DNA of 64,000 nt. It comes from Candidatus Manganitrophus morganii. GTDB taxonomy: Bacteria > Nitrospirota > Nitrospiria > SBBL01 > Manganitrophaceae. Within the stretch, counting starts at the first letter, position 1. Each line of letters opens with the position of its first letter. Location of the stretch: the NCBI GenBank assembly GCA_021651055.1, contig JAJHOH010000001.1:2852001-2916000 (forward strand), read 5' to 3'. Shown here piece by piece: positions 23,866 through 32,703 of this stretch. The notes below the pieces were generated by a model. It did no database searches, was not told the DNA's origin, and worked only from the letters and a program-made list of their open reading frames with translations. A program made the position numbers and the translations under genes.

Positions 23866-25536
23866 TTACTTTCCTCCTGAAACGGGGTCCGCTGTCGGTT
23901 TTGCATCCTCTTCTTCCGGCGGATCGATCTCGATCGAAAACGAAGCCGGCTCGGCGGCGGTGGCCGGGAGCGACGGCGCGGCCGGCGCCTCCATCCGGGC
24001 CAGGATCGGCATCACCCCCGATTGGATCACATTAATAAACGGCGCGGGATAGAGCCCGAAGAAAATCGTCATCGACGCCAGCAAGACCAGCGGAAGACGG
24101 TCGACCAGGCTTCGCGCGTCGACCACATGCGCCATCCGCGGATCGGGCTCGCCGAAGAACATGTCGCGGATCATCCGGAAATAATAGGCCCAGGTGATCG
24201 TGATCGCCATCGCCGCTAAAACCGTCTGCACCGGATAGACCCGCCAGCTTCCCAAAAAGACCATCAGCTCCCCGATGAAGTTCATCGCCCCCGGCATCCC
24301 GAACGAGGCCGCGGAGCCGATCACAAAAGCGGTGGCGACAAAGGGCATCTTCGACGCCAACCCGCCTCCCATCGACGGAATGTCGAGGGTGTGGGTTTGG
24401 TAGTAGATGTAGCCGGCGAGGGCGAAGAGAAGCCCCATCGCCATCGCGTCGGCGAAGAGAAAGAAGACCGCCCCGGTCAGGGAGATCTGGTTCAACGACG
24501 CCATCCCGAGGAAGATATACCCCATGTGGGCGACCGACGAGTAGCCGACGACGAACTTGGTGTCCTTCTGCAGAAACGCCACCAGCCCGCCGTAGAAGAT
24601 GTTGATGACGCAGATGACGGCGATGATCGGCATCCACTGCTGCGTCGCCGTGGGGAAGAGATAGAAGCAGATCCGGATGATCGTGAAATGCCCGAGCTTC
24701 TTCAACACCCCGGCGTGCATCATGCTCGCGGCGGCGGGGGCGGCGGCGTAGCCGACCGGCGACCAGGAGTGAAAGGGGAAGATCGCGGCGATCGGCGCGA
24801 AGCCCAAGAAGATCAGCCAGAAGTAGAGGTTCTCCTTCGACTTCAGAAGATGTCCCTTCTCGGCGATCTCGATGATGTTGAAGGTCCGCAGCCCCGAATC
24901 GACGTAGACCAACAGGAGCCCCAACAGCGCAACCACCGCGCCGAGGGAGAGGTAGAGGGTCAGCTTCATTGCGGCGTACTCTTTGCTCGACCGGTTGAAG
25001 TTGAAGAAGTGAGCGACCGAATCGCTGAGGGGGTCGCCCGCTTTTTTCATGTCGAGGTAGCCCTTGGTGTGCCGTCCCCAGATCACCAGGAAGAGATACA
25101 TCGGGATCACCGAGAGCTCGTAGAAGAAAAAGAGAAAGAAGAGATCGAGCGACATATAGACCCCGATCGTCGCCGAGCCCAAGACCAGGAGGTTGATGTA
25201 AAACTCTTTCAGGCGGTCTTTGATGTGCCAGGAGACGAAGATCCCGGCGAACATCAACATCGCCGAGGCGAGGACCATCGGCGCCCCGATGCCGTCGACC
25301 CCCAAGAAAAAGGAGATGCCGAGCTCGGACGACCAGACGGTCTGCTCCTGGAACTGGAAGCCGCCGGCGACATGGTCGTAGGCGAACATCAGGTAGGCCG
25401 ATCCGAGGAGCGAGAGGCCGGCGAAGGTCGCGGCGATCCCGTGGACGATCTCCCGCTGTTTGTTGGAGACGAAGAAGAGAAGGAACGCCCCGATAAACGG
25501 CGTAAAGAGAATAAATGAAAGGAGATGGCTCGTCAT
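23866..25536 (-). CDS. nuoM: NADH-quinone oxidoreductase subunit M, divergent copy
   Basis: 556 residues with about 14 helices and a Pro/Glu-rich cytoplasmic tail (residues 520-556). The helix 5 glutamate is kept in LFFLFFFYELSVIPMYLFLVIWG. The helix 7-8 region reads FHSWSPVGYAAAPAAASMMH and GVLKKLGHFTIIRI, unlike the usual HTWLPDAHVEAPTAGSV; the lysines are retained but the approach loop is changed. The second half is normal (VGYSSVAHMGYIFLG, AMNFIGELMVFLG). It overlaps the other nuoM copy by an ATGA. Probably the extra M subunit of a '2M' type complex. Confidence 0.88.
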   Translation of the reverse strand: MTSHLLSFILFTPFIGAFLLFFVSNKQREIVHGIAATFAGLSLLGSAYLMFAYDHVAGGFQFQEQTVWSSELGISFFLGVDGIGAPMVLASAMLMFAGIFVSWHIKDRLKEFYINLLVLGSATIGVYMSLDLFFLFFFYELSVIPMYLFLVIWGRHTKGYLDMKKAGDPLSDSVAHFFNFNRSSKEYAAMKLTLYLSLGAVVALLGLLLVYVDSGLRTFNIIEIAEKGHLLKSKENLYFWLIFLGFAPIAAIFPFHSWSPVGYAAAPAAASMMHAGVLKKLGHFTIIRICFYLFPTATQQWMPIIAVICVINIFYGGLVAFLQKDTKFVVGYSSVAHMGYIFLGMASLNQISLTGAVFFLFADAMAMGLLFALAGYIYYQTHTLDIPSMGGGLASKMPFVATAFVIGSAASFGMPGAMNFIGELMVFLGSWRVYPVQTVLAAMAITITWAYYFRMIRDMFFGEPDPRMAHVVDARSLVDRLPLVLLASMTIFFGLYPAPFINVIQSGVMPILARMEAPAAPSLPATAAEPASFSIEIDPPEEEDAKPTADPVSGGK

Positions 25537-27173
25537 GGGGTTCCCTCTTTTTCAGCCGCCGGGAGGGGAATCTCCTCCTCCGGCGCATCGATCGATTGGA
25601 GCGCGGCCGGGGTGACTTCAACCGCCGGTTCGGTGATGACCGGGGCGGGGCGGGCGACCCGTTGGGCGACGAAGTCGATCGAGCCGTCCATCGCCTTCAA
25701 AAAGGGCATCGGGTAGATGCCGACCCAAAAAATCATCACGGCGAGCGCCACGCAAATGCCGATCTCCCGCCGGTCGAGGTCGGGGATCTTCTCGTTCTTC
25801 GGGTTGGTGATCTGTCCCATCATGATCCGCTGATAGAGCCAGAGCAGATACGCCGCGCCGAGGAGGACGCCGACGATCGCGGTGACGGTCAGCCGCCAGT
25901 CGAGCTGCGCCGCGCCGACCAGGATCAGCAACTCCCCGACGAAGCCGTTCGTCCCCGGGAAGGCCATCGACGAGAGGGAGATGATCATATAAAACGCGGC
26001 GAAGATCGGAAGACGCCGCCCCAGCCCGCCGTATTCGGAGATCGCGCGGGTGTGGCGCCGTTCATACAGAAAGCCGACGACCAAAAAGAGCCCGGCGGTC
26101 GAGATCCCGTGGTTCAACATCTGGATCATCCCCCCCTGGATGCCGGTCCGGTTCAGCGCGAAGATTCCCAGAACCACAAATCCAAGATGGCTGATGGAAG
26201 AATAGGCGATCAGCTTCTTGATGTCGTCCTGCGCCAGCGCCAGGAGCGCCCCGTAGACGATCCCGATCACCGAGAGGATCGTCATCATCGGAACGAAGTT
26301 GATCGAGGCTTCCGGCAGGAGCGGAAGGGAGAAGCGGACAAAGCCGTAGGTCCCCATCTTCAAGAGGACCCCCGCCAGCAGGACGCTCCCGGCAGTCGGC
26401 GCTTCGACGTGGGCATCGGGGAGCCAGGTGTGGAAGGGGAACATCGGAACCTTGAAGGCGAAGCCGAAGAAGAGGAGGAGGAAGACGATGTTCTGTTTAC
26501 TCTCCGACATCGGCGCCTTCAACAGATCCAATATGCTGAACGAGTAGCTCTGCGAGAGATTCTGCGCCAAGGCATAGTCGTGGTAATTCAAATAAAGGAT
26601 CACGAAGCCGACCAGCATCAAGACGCTGCCGAGGAGGGTGTAGAGGACGAACTTTAATGACGCATAGTCGCGGTTGGCCCCCCCCCAGATCTTGATCAGG
26701 AAATACATCGGGATCAGCATGATCTCCCAGAAGAGGAAGAAAAGCAGCAGATCGATCGCCATGAAGACCCCGACGACCGTCGTCTCCAATACCAGAAGGC
26801 AGATCAGGTACTGTTTGAGATTCAGCTCGACCCCTTTCCAGGAGAAGAGGACCAGAAGAACCATCAGGAAGGTGGTGAGGGTGACGAGGAAGAGGCTGAA
26901 CCCGTCGACCCCGAGGTGATAGGCGGCCCCGAGCGGCCGGATCCAGTTCAGCTCCTCGACGAACTGCATGTTCGGCGTTCCCCGCTCGAAGAGAAGGGGG
27001 AGGAGGAGCGAGAGGGCGAAGACAACCGACGTGGTCGCCAGCGCCGTCACCCGCATCTGCCGCTCGTCCTTCAGGAATGCAATCGCCAGCGCCCCGAGCG
27101 CCGGGAGAAGAAGGAGCAACGTCAGCACCGGAAACCCGATCTGGTCGCTTGCGAAAATTTGATCGATCATCAA
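25533..27173 (-). CDS. nuoM: NADH-quinone oxidoreductase subunit M, canonical copy
   Basis: 546 residues, about 14 helices. It matches NuoM closely: LLLFFLFWEIMLIPMYFLIK with the helix 5 glutamate, FPFHTWLPDAHVEAPTAGSV, LAGVLLKMGTYGFVRF with the helix 8 lysine, KLIAYSSISHLGFVVLG and FPGTNGFVGELLIL. NuoM conducts protons across the membrane arm. The C-terminus is extended by about 40 residues rich in Pro, Glu and Ala, as in the second NuoM, which suggests the two copies are related by duplication. It precedes the divergent copy with a 4-base overlap. Confidence 0.92.
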   Translation of the reverse strand: MMIDQIFASDQIGFPVLTLLLLLPALGALAIAFLKDERQMRVTALATTSVVFALSLLLPLLFERGTPNMQFVEELNWIRPLGAAYHLGVDGFSLFLVTLTTFLMVLLVLFSWKGVELNLKQYLICLLVLETTVVGVFMAIDLLLFFLFWEIMLIPMYFLIKIWGGANRDYASLKFVLYTLLGSVLMLVGFVILYLNYHDYALAQNLSQSYSFSILDLLKAPMSESKQNIVFLLLFFGFAFKVPMFPFHTWLPDAHVEAPTAGSVLLAGVLLKMGTYGFVRFSLPLLPEASINFVPMMTILSVIGIVYGALLALAQDDIKKLIAYSSISHLGFVVLGIFALNRTGIQGGMIQMLNHGISTAGLFLVVGFLYERRHTRAISEYGGLGRRLPIFAAFYMIISLSSMAFPGTNGFVGELLILVGAAQLDWRLTVTAIVGVLLGAAYLLWLYQRIMMGQITNPKNEKIPDLDRREIGICVALAVMIFWVGIYPMPFLKAMDGSIDFVAQRVARPAPVITEPAVEVTPAALQSIDAPEEEIPLPAAEKEGTP

Positions 27174-27184
27174 TCCATTTCCTT

Positions 27185-27251
27185 GTAGGGGCGATCCTTG
27201 TGATCGCCCTGTCTTAAATCCCGAAAAGGGGCGAATGCAATTCGCCCCTAC
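27185..27251. repeat. Composite palindromic element between the MrpD-like and nuoM genes
   Basis: Outer ends GTAGGGGCGA and TCGCCCCTAC are exact inverted repeats. Inside lie two hairpins: GGGGCGATC...GATCGCCC and GGGGCGAATGCAATTCGCCCC. It fills the spacer between two co-directional operon genes, so it will be transcribed and fold. Same family as 30946, 32676 and 36755. Confidence 0.75.
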
Positions 27252-27254
27252 GAA

Positions 27255-29120
27255 TCATTGCAACATCACCATCATCAGGCCTTTAATCTGGTCTTTGAAC
27301 ATCCAATAGATGTTCACCAGAAAGAAGATCCCGACGATGATGATCATGGCGTAGTTATGCACCGAGCCGGTCTGCAGCTTCCGGAAGATCCGCGACAGCA
27401 CATGGTTGGCGTAGCCGACCATGTTGATAAAACCGTAGACGACATAGTTCTCGATCAGGTTCGAATACCAGCTTCCGCCGAAGACGCCGCGCCCGATGCC
27501 GTTTACCGCGCCGTCGATCACGCCGACGTCGAACCGGCGGCAGAGGGCGACGAAACGCTTCATCGGCTGGATGACGACGTTTTTGTACGCCTCGGTGATA
27601 AACGCCTCCCAGTCGGCGATCGGATTGTTCGCGGCCCACATGAAGCCCTCTCCCCCCTTCCGGTAAACAATGTCGGTGTCGAGCGAGATCGTCGGCTCCG
27701 GATGGAGCTTCTTCAAGAAAAGAAGAAAGATCAGTCCGGTTGCCGCGAGGAGCTGGAACGATTGGAAGAGATGCTCCAGGGTGTAGGGGTGGTATTCGAC
27801 CGCGTTCGGCAACAATTGATAGAGAAGGGTCGGCCAGACCCCCAAGAGAATGCAGAAGAAGGCGGCGAGCCCCATCCCCCAGATCATGTTGATCGGGGGA
27901 TCTTTCGCCGGGATCTTTTTATCCTCGCCGAGGAAGACGGCGTAGGGAAGCTTAAGGGTGGTCGAGATAAAGGTTCCGCAGGAGGCGAGGGTCAGCATGA
28001 TATAAATCGCGATCCGGTGCGCCTCGCCCGCCGCCGAGATCGTCATCGACTTGCTGATGAAGCCCGACATCAACGGAACGCCGGAGATCGAGAAGCCGCC
28101 GATCATAAAGAGGACGAAGGTGATCGGCATTGTTTTATAGAGGCCGCCGAGCTCGGTCGCTTTCCGCTTCCCGGTCATGAAGATCACCGACCCCATCCCC
28201 ATCATCAGGAGCGCTTTATAAAGGATGTGGGCGAAGGCGTGCGCCACGGCGCCGTTGATCGCGAGCTGCGTTCCGATCCCGATTCCCGCCACCATGAAGC
28301 CGACCTGGCTGACGATATGGTAGGCAAGGAGCCGGCGGATGTTGTTTTCGATCATCGCGTAGCCGACGCCGTAGAGGGTCATGAAAGCGCCGAGCCACAT
28401 CAGCAGCTCCATGCCGGCGTACCCCCGCGCGAGGACATACACCGCGGTCTTCGTCGTGAAGGCCGAGAGGAAGACGGTCCCGGTGACGGTCGCCTCCGGA
28501 TAAGCGTCGGGAAGCCAGGCGTGGAGCGGCGGCGCGGCGGCGTTGACCAGGAACCCCAGCAGAATGAGCGAGCCTCCCCAGCCGCCGTGCGGGAGGGCGT
28601 CGAAGACGAGGGTTTTGGCCTCGGTCGCCTGGATCACGATCCCCGCCAGCAGACAGACCCCGCCGAAAACATGGACCAGAAGATACCGGAAGCCGGCCCC
28701 CTCCGCCTCTTTCCCCCGGGCCCAGATCAGAAGGACCGAGGCGAAGGCCATGATCTCCCAGAAAAGGAAAAGGGTGAAGAGATCGCCGGAGAAGACGACC
28801 CCCAACGCGCTTCCGGCGTAGGTGAGCGCCGCAATATGTTCCAGGTCGTTCTTCACATGGAGGGAGTAGACCATCCCGATCGTCGCCATCAGTGTGAAGA
28901 TGTAGCTGAAGACGAGGCTCATCTTGTCGACCCGCCCCATCACCAGCTCGTTCCCCAAAAAGTTGAAGACGCCGTAACGGCCGGGATCGAGAAAGACGAC
29001 GAGAAGAAAGGCCGCGGCGGGGAGGCCGACGAGATAGCCCTCCTTCGCCTTTCCTTTCAGGAAGGGGATCAGGGCGGCGCCGAGGATCAGGAGCAATCCG
29101 GGATGAACCCACTCAATCAT
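27255..29120 (-). CDS. MrpD/NuoL-like antiporter subunit with C-terminal extension
   Basis: 621 residues. The first 470 resemble the Mrp antiporter D subunit more than NuoL: LFLFWEIMAFASVLLIWARG (glutamate), LHAWLPDAYPEATVTGTVFL, SAFTTKTAVYVLARGY (lysine), IENNIRRLLAYHIVSQVGFM, HAFAHILYKALLMMGMGSVI and ATELGGLYKTMPITF. The last 120 residues form an amphipathic stretch and a final helix (YAMIIIVGIFFLVNIYWMF), which recalls the lateral helix and anchor helix of NuoL. It probably fills the distal position of the membrane arm or adds a pump. It overlaps the preceding 86-residue gene by 8 bases. Confidence 0.8.
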   Translation of the reverse strand: MIEWVHPGLLLILGAALIPFLKGKAKEGYLVGLPAAAFLLVVFLDPGRYGVFNFLGNELVMGRVDKMSLVFSYIFTLMATIGMVYSLHVKNDLEHIAALTYAGSALGVVFSGDLFTLFLFWEIMAFASVLLIWARGKEAEGAGFRYLLVHVFGGVCLLAGIVIQATEAKTLVFDALPHGGWGGSLILLGFLVNAAAPPLHAWLPDAYPEATVTGTVFLSAFTTKTAVYVLARGYAGMELLMWLGAFMTLYGVGYAMIENNIRRLLAYHIVSQVGFMVAGIGIGTQLAINGAVAHAFAHILYKALLMMGMGSVIFMTGKRKATELGGLYKTMPITFVLFMIGGFSISGVPLMSGFISKSMTISAAGEAHRIAIYIMLTLASCGTFISTTLKLPYAVFLGEDKKIPAKDPPINMIWGMGLAAFFCILLGVWPTLLYQLLPNAVEYHPYTLEHLFQSFQLLAATGLIFLLFLKKLHPEPTISLDTDIVYRKGGEGFMWAANNPIADWEAFITEAYKNVVIQPMKRFVALCRRFDVGVIDGAVNGIGRGVFGGSWYSNLIENYVVYGFINMVGYANHVLSRIFRKLQTGSVHNYAMIIIVGIFFLVNIYWMFKDQIKGLMMVMLQ

Positions 29121-29373
29121 GGTGCGCCTCTTCTTCGTGGGCCGGTTCGGCAGGGTTCTCGTAATAATCTTCCCGCACCATCAGTACGGAGTGACCGATT
29201 CCTTTCGAGACAAGAATCAACACGACCGTGGCGAGCAATCCAAAAACCGCGGTGTAGCCGGGAACGTTCTCAAGCGCGAAAACCGCGTGGTGTTTGTGGA
29301 CCAGAAAAAACTCGACCGCCGCGAGGAGGACGAGGAGGACGGCCGTATAAAGGATCAGCTTTTCTTTCTTCAT
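29113..29373 (-). CDS. Small membrane protein of the complex I operon
   Basis: 86 residues, translationally coupled on both sides: its ATG overlaps the stop of the upstream antiporter gene (ATGA) and its end overlaps the start of the next. Two helices: LILYTAVLLVLLAAVEFFLV and VFGLLATVVLILVSKGIGH, with HKHHAVFALENVPGY between them and an acidic, histidine-ended tail (REDYYENPAEPAHEEEAHHD). No family name is recognised. Position between two antiporter-like genes makes it a likely accessory subunit, comparable in size to the small Mrp subunits, but no sequence match to a named one is claimed. Confidence 0.7.
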   Translation of the reverse strand: MKKEKLILYTAVLLVLLAAVEFFLVHKHHAVFALENVPGYTAVFGLLATVVLILVSKGIGHSVLMVREDYYENPAEPAHEEEAHHD

Positions 29374-30908
29374 TGAATCACCAGTTTTGCCAATGCCAGA
29401 AAATAGTCGGGGAAAAGACCGACCAGGACCGAGAGGATCGCCGTCACCACCAGCGGGACGTAAACGAACGGGGAGGCCTCGCCGAAATCTTCGCCATGAT
29501 GGTCGTCGTGGGCCGCCATCGCCCCGACGCTCTGGGGCGCCGGGTGAAGCGGGGCATGCCCGTGACCATGCGTCTCCCCCTCCGGCGCATGAAAGAAGGC
29601 GGTGTAGATCACCGGGACAAAGTAGGCGGCGTTCAGAATCGTGCTGGCGATCAGGACGAAGAAGATCGGGATCTGGCCCGCCTCGATCGTTCCGAGGGCG
29701 AGATACCACTTCGTCACGAACCCCGCCACCGGCGGCACCCCGATCATGCTCAGGGAGGCGATCGCGAAGGCAGTCATCGTCCAGGGCATCTTCCTCCCGA
29801 TCCCCCGCATCTGGCTGATATTGGTTTTGTGCGAGGCGACGTAGATCGATCCGGCGCAGAAAAAGAGGGTGATCTTGGAGATCGCATGATTGGCGATGTG
29901 CATCACCCCGGCGGTCATCCCGCTCGGGGAGAGAAGCGCCGCCCCCAGAATCACATACGAGAGCTGGCTGACGGTCGAGTAGGCGAGCCGGGCCTTCAGA
30001 TTATCGCGCGTCAACGCATAAACGGAGGCCATGATGATCGTAAAGGAGGCGAGGTACGCGGTCATCACGCCGAGATGAAGCTGCCCCATCAGCTCGGGGC
30101 CGAAGACATGAAAGATCACCCGCAACACCGAGAAGACGCCGACCTTCACGACCGCCACCGCATGGAGCAGGGCGGAGACAGGGGTCGGCGCGACCATCGC
30201 CGCCGGCAGCCAGGCGTGGACCGGCATGATCGCCGCCTTGGCAAAACCATAGATAAAGAAGAGGTAGATCAAAACCAGCATCCACGGCTCCCCTTTGCCG
30301 GCGAAAAGCCCCCCCTTGGAGAACTCCAGCGTCCCGGCGACGTTGTAGGTGAGGATGATCGCCGCCAGCAAAAAGGTCTTGGAAGCGCCGACGAGATAGA
30401 TCAGATATTTTCTCGCCCCCAGGAACGACTCCGGCGTCTCCTTGTGGTTGACCAGCGGGAAGGTGGCGAGGCTGAGGAACTCGTAGAAGATGAAGAGGGT
30501 CAGCAGGTTCGCGGAGAAGGCGACGCCGAGGGCCGAGGCGACGCTGATGGCGAAGCAGGCGAAATAGCGGGTCTGCTTCTTCTCATTCGTCCCTCGCATG
30601 TAGCCGATGGAATAGAAAGTGGTGACGATCCAGAGTCCCGAGGCGATCGTCGCAAAGACCATCCCGAACGGATCGACGCGGAATTTGATGTCGAATCCCG
30701 GGAGAAAGGTGAAGAGGGTATATTCGAGGATCTGTCCCGAGAGGATCGTCGGCGCCATCGAGAGGACGATCAGAAACTTGATGATCCCGGCCCCGATCGA
30801 CCACCCTTCGCGGACGTTCGGATTTTTATCCGAGGCGAGAATCAGGCCGACGGCCACCATCGAAACGAGGATGGCGAGAAGGGGCCGGATGTCGGTGATA
30901 CCTTCCAA
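29370..30908 (-). CDS. MrpA/NuoL-like antiporter subunit
   Basis: 512 residues, about 14 helices. The first half matches the NuoL/MrpA group: DPFGMVFATIASGLWIVTTFYSIGYM, LFIFYEFLSLATFPLVNH, PVHAWLPAAMVAPTPVSALL and HAVAVVKVGVFSVLRV, where the lysine sits in the helix 8 place. LKARLAYSTVSQLSYVILGAAL and IGVPPVAGFVTKWYL follow. It lacks the long C-terminal piston helix of NuoL. Near residue 450 there is a histidine-rich loop (HGHGHAPLHPAP, HDDHHGED), possibly a metal-binding insert. It is the first of five consecutive pump-type genes in the operon. Confidence 0.8.
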   Translation of the reverse strand: MEGITDIRPLLAILVSMVAVGLILASDKNPNVREGWSIGAGIIKFLIVLSMAPTILSGQILEYTLFTFLPGFDIKFRVDPFGMVFATIASGLWIVTTFYSIGYMRGTNEKKQTRYFACFAISVASALGVAFSANLLTLFIFYEFLSLATFPLVNHKETPESFLGARKYLIYLVGASKTFLLAAIILTYNVAGTLEFSKGGLFAGKGEPWMLVLIYLFFIYGFAKAAIMPVHAWLPAAMVAPTPVSALLHAVAVVKVGVFSVLRVIFHVFGPELMGQLHLGVMTAYLASFTIIMASVYALTRDNLKARLAYSTVSQLSYVILGAALLSPSGMTAGVMHIANHAISKITLFFCAGSIYVASHKTNISQMRGIGRKMPWTMTAFAIASLSMIGVPPVAGFVTKWYLALGTIEAGQIPIFFVLIASTILNAAYFVPVIYTAFFHAPEGETHGHGHAPLHPAPQSVGAMAAHDDHHGEDFGEASPFVYVPLVVTAILSVLVGLFPDYFLALAKLVIQ

Positions 30909-30945
30909 AAGAACCTCTTATAAATGATGTATGGTGTCTGTTTTC

Positions 30946-31023
30946 GTAGGGGCAGGCCTATGTGCCTGCCCGCTCTTTGTTTGACCGTCGTAAAACCGGG
31001 CGGACACACAGGTCCGCCCCTAC
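30946..31023. repeat. Composite palindromic element between nuoK and the MrpA-like gene
   Basis: Ends GTAGGGGC and GCCCCTAC are inverted repeats. Inner hairpins: GGGGCAGGC...GCCTGCCC and GGGCGGAC...GTCCGCCC. The inner arms differ from those at 27185 and 36755 but stay self-complementary, the mark of a family under structural constraint. Confidence 0.75.
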
Positions 31024-31030
31024 AGGGCCG

Positions 31031-31333
31031 CTACCATTTCAATAAACTGATTTCATCCACGTTCGTCGTCGCCTTCTTCCGGAAGAGAACGATGATGATC
31101 GCCAATCCGACCGCGGCTTCCGCGGCGGCGATGGTGATGATGAAGAGCGAGATGATCTGTCCGTTGACCGATTCGAAATGGCGCGAGAAGGCGACCAGAT
31201 TGATGTTCGCGGCGTTCAGCATCAGTTCGATGGCGTAGAGGATAATCAAAAAGTTCTTCCGGATCAAGACGCCGATGAGGCCGATGACGAACATGACGGT
31301 GGAGACGATCACATAATAGGAGAGGGGAATCAT
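31031..31333 (-). CDS. nuoK: NADH-quinone oxidoreductase subunit K
   Basis: 100 residues, three helices, standard length. NuoK carries two glutamates that form part of the proton path next to the antiporter-like subunits; they are seen in LYAIELMLNAANINLVAF and in the following AAAEAAVGLAIIIVLF. The start ATG shares one base with the nuoJ stop, so the two are translationally coupled. Confidence 0.95.
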   Translation of the reverse strand: MIPLSYYVIVSTVMFVIGLIGVLIRKNFLIILYAIELMLNAANINLVAFSRHFESVNGQIISLFIITIAAAEAAVGLAIIIVLFRKKATTNVDEISLLKW

Positions 31334-31977
31334 CAGGCCGACCCTACCTTATCGAGCGCGCCGCGGGAGGTCTCCTCCGCGACGGAGTCGGGGGTCCCTT
31401 CCGGGTGACCGTTTCCGGTCTGGGGAAGGGGAGCCTCCAGTGCGTGCGCGCCGTTCCCCCCCGCCTTTGCGTCGGGCCGGGGCTGTTTTGCCAAGACGAG
31501 CGCCCCGATGATGCCGCCGAGGAGGATCACCCCGACCATTTCGAACGGGAGAAGATATTCATTGAAGAGGGAGAGGCCGATCGCCTCGGTGTTCCCGACG
31601 GCGGGGAGGGCGGCCGCCCCGGGGGCGCCGCTCCCTTCCAGGATCGGCGATTTAAAAAGGACAATCAAAATCTCCGCCAGGATCACCAAGCCGAAAAAGA
31701 GGGCGATCCAGGTCTGACGGTGAAGGAACCCTTCGCTGCTCTTCAAGTCGAGGAGCATCAGAACGAATAGATAAAGAATAAGAACCGCGCCGGCATAGAT
31801 GATGATTTGAATGGCGGCGAGAAATTCGGCATGGAGCAATACGAACAAGCCGGCGACGTGAAGAAAAGTAGAAAGAAGGGCGAGGGTGCAGTAGATCGGA
31901 TTTCGAAGGCCGATCGTCAATACGGACGAAAAGAGGGCCATCCCTGAAAAATAAAGAAAAAATAAAAGCTGTGCCAT
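31333..31977 (-). CDS. nuoJ: NADH-quinone oxidoreductase subunit J
   Basis: 214 residues, five helices. NuoJ features: NPIYCTLALLSTFLHVAGLF, AEFLAAIQIIIYAGAVLILYLFVLMLL (the pi-bulge helix) and FEMVGVILLGGIIGALVL. A Gly/Pro-rich loop near residue 120 and a soluble tail of about 45 residues (AKQPRPDAKAGGNG and beyond) extend it beyond the usual core. It lies between nuoI and nuoK in the conserved order. Confidence 0.93.
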   Translation of the reverse strand: MAQLLFFLYFSGMALFSSVLTIGLRNPIYCTLALLSTFLHVAGLFVLLHAEFLAAIQIIIYAGAVLILYLFVLMLLDLKSSEGFLHRQTWIALFFGLVILAEILIVLFKSPILEGSGAPGAAALPAVGNTEAIGLSLFNEYLLPFEMVGVILLGGIIGALVLAKQPRPDAKAGGNGAHALEAPLPQTGNGHPEGTPDSVAEETSRGALDKVGSA

Positions 31978-32026
31978 GAACTCCTTGCAGGTTTACGGGA
32001 CGTTGAATCTGTTTTCGATCGTCCTC

Positions 32027-32659
32027 CTAGGCCGGCGCCGGAGATTCCGGCTTCGGGTCGGCGGCCGCTGCCTCCTGGCCGCTCGCTTTGCCGGCGGCAG
32101 GGGCCTGTGTCTCTCCGTTCACATAGGCCGGGAATTTATACCGATATTCGCGGGCGCTGTCGTCGGCTTTTTCTTGGTTGTGCGCCACGAGATAGGCCTT
32201 TGCCTCGGCGTGGTACTTCTCTCCGATCTCATACAGCTTCGGTTTGTCGAAGATCAAGTTTCTTTTATTGTCGGTCGAATATTCATAAAGCTTCGTCATC
32301 CCGAGGGCGTTGACGGGGCAGGCCTCCACGCAGAAGCCGCAGAAAACGCACTTGGTGATATCGATGTCGAACGCCGTGGCGATCCGCCGGAGGACCTGAC
32401 CGTCCTGGACCTCCGCGCTGACCACCTTGATGCAGTGAGAGGGGCAGGCCGCCTCGCAGAGATCGCACCCGACGCAGCGCTCGGCGCCGTCTTCATATTT
32501 CAGCAGGCAAAGGGCGCCCCGGTGGGTGTCCGGCAGGGCGAGCTTCTGATGGGGATATTGGAGCGTCACCTCCCGTACGAACATGTGGGTGAAGGTGAGT
32601 TTCAGCCCCTTCAGAATTTCTTTGAAAATAATTTTGTCGAGCAGCTCGGTGAATTTCAC
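32027..32659 (-). CDS. nuoI: NADH-quinone oxidoreductase subunit I (2x 4Fe-4S)
   Basis: 210 residues. Two ferredoxin motifs, CVGCDLCEAACP near residue 62 and CVFCGFCVEACP near residue 103, bind clusters N6a and N6b, which carry electrons from the peripheral arm to N2. The N-terminal helix pair (LDKIIFKEILKGLKLTFTHMF) is the membrane-edge anchor. The C-terminus has an Ala/Pro-rich tail of about 30 residues. In usual operons nuoH stands directly before nuoI; here nuoG does. Confidence 0.94.
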   Translation of the reverse strand: MKFTELLDKIIFKEILKGLKLTFTHMFVREVTLQYPHQKLALPDTHRGALCLLKYEDGAERCVGCDLCEAACPSHCIKVVSAEVQDGQVLRRIATAFDIDITKCVFCGFCVEACPVNALGMTKLYEYSTDNKRNLIFDKPKLYEIGEKYHAEAKAYLVAHNQEKADDSAREYRYKFPAYVNGETQAPAAGKASGQEAAAADPKPESPAPA

Positions 32660-32675
32660 GGATTCTCCGCTTGCT

Positions 32676-32702
32676 GTAGGGCGTGATGAATCACGCCCCT
32701 AC
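32676..32702. repeat. Palindromic element between nuoG and nuoI
   Basis: GTAGGGCGTGAT and ATCACGCCCCTAC pair over 12 bases with a one-base bulge and a two-base loop. It occupies most of the 44-base spacer between nuoG and nuoI. Short member of the GTAGGGGC family. Confidence 0.7.
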
Positions 32703-32703
32703 G

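Noticed and set aside
22279-31300. Very long plus-strand open frames (up to 1221 codons at 27258-30923) opposite the nuo genes
   Set aside because: They are antisense shadows of GC-rich membrane protein genes; their products are runs of charged residues (Asp, Glu, His, Arg) without any fold or ribosome site.
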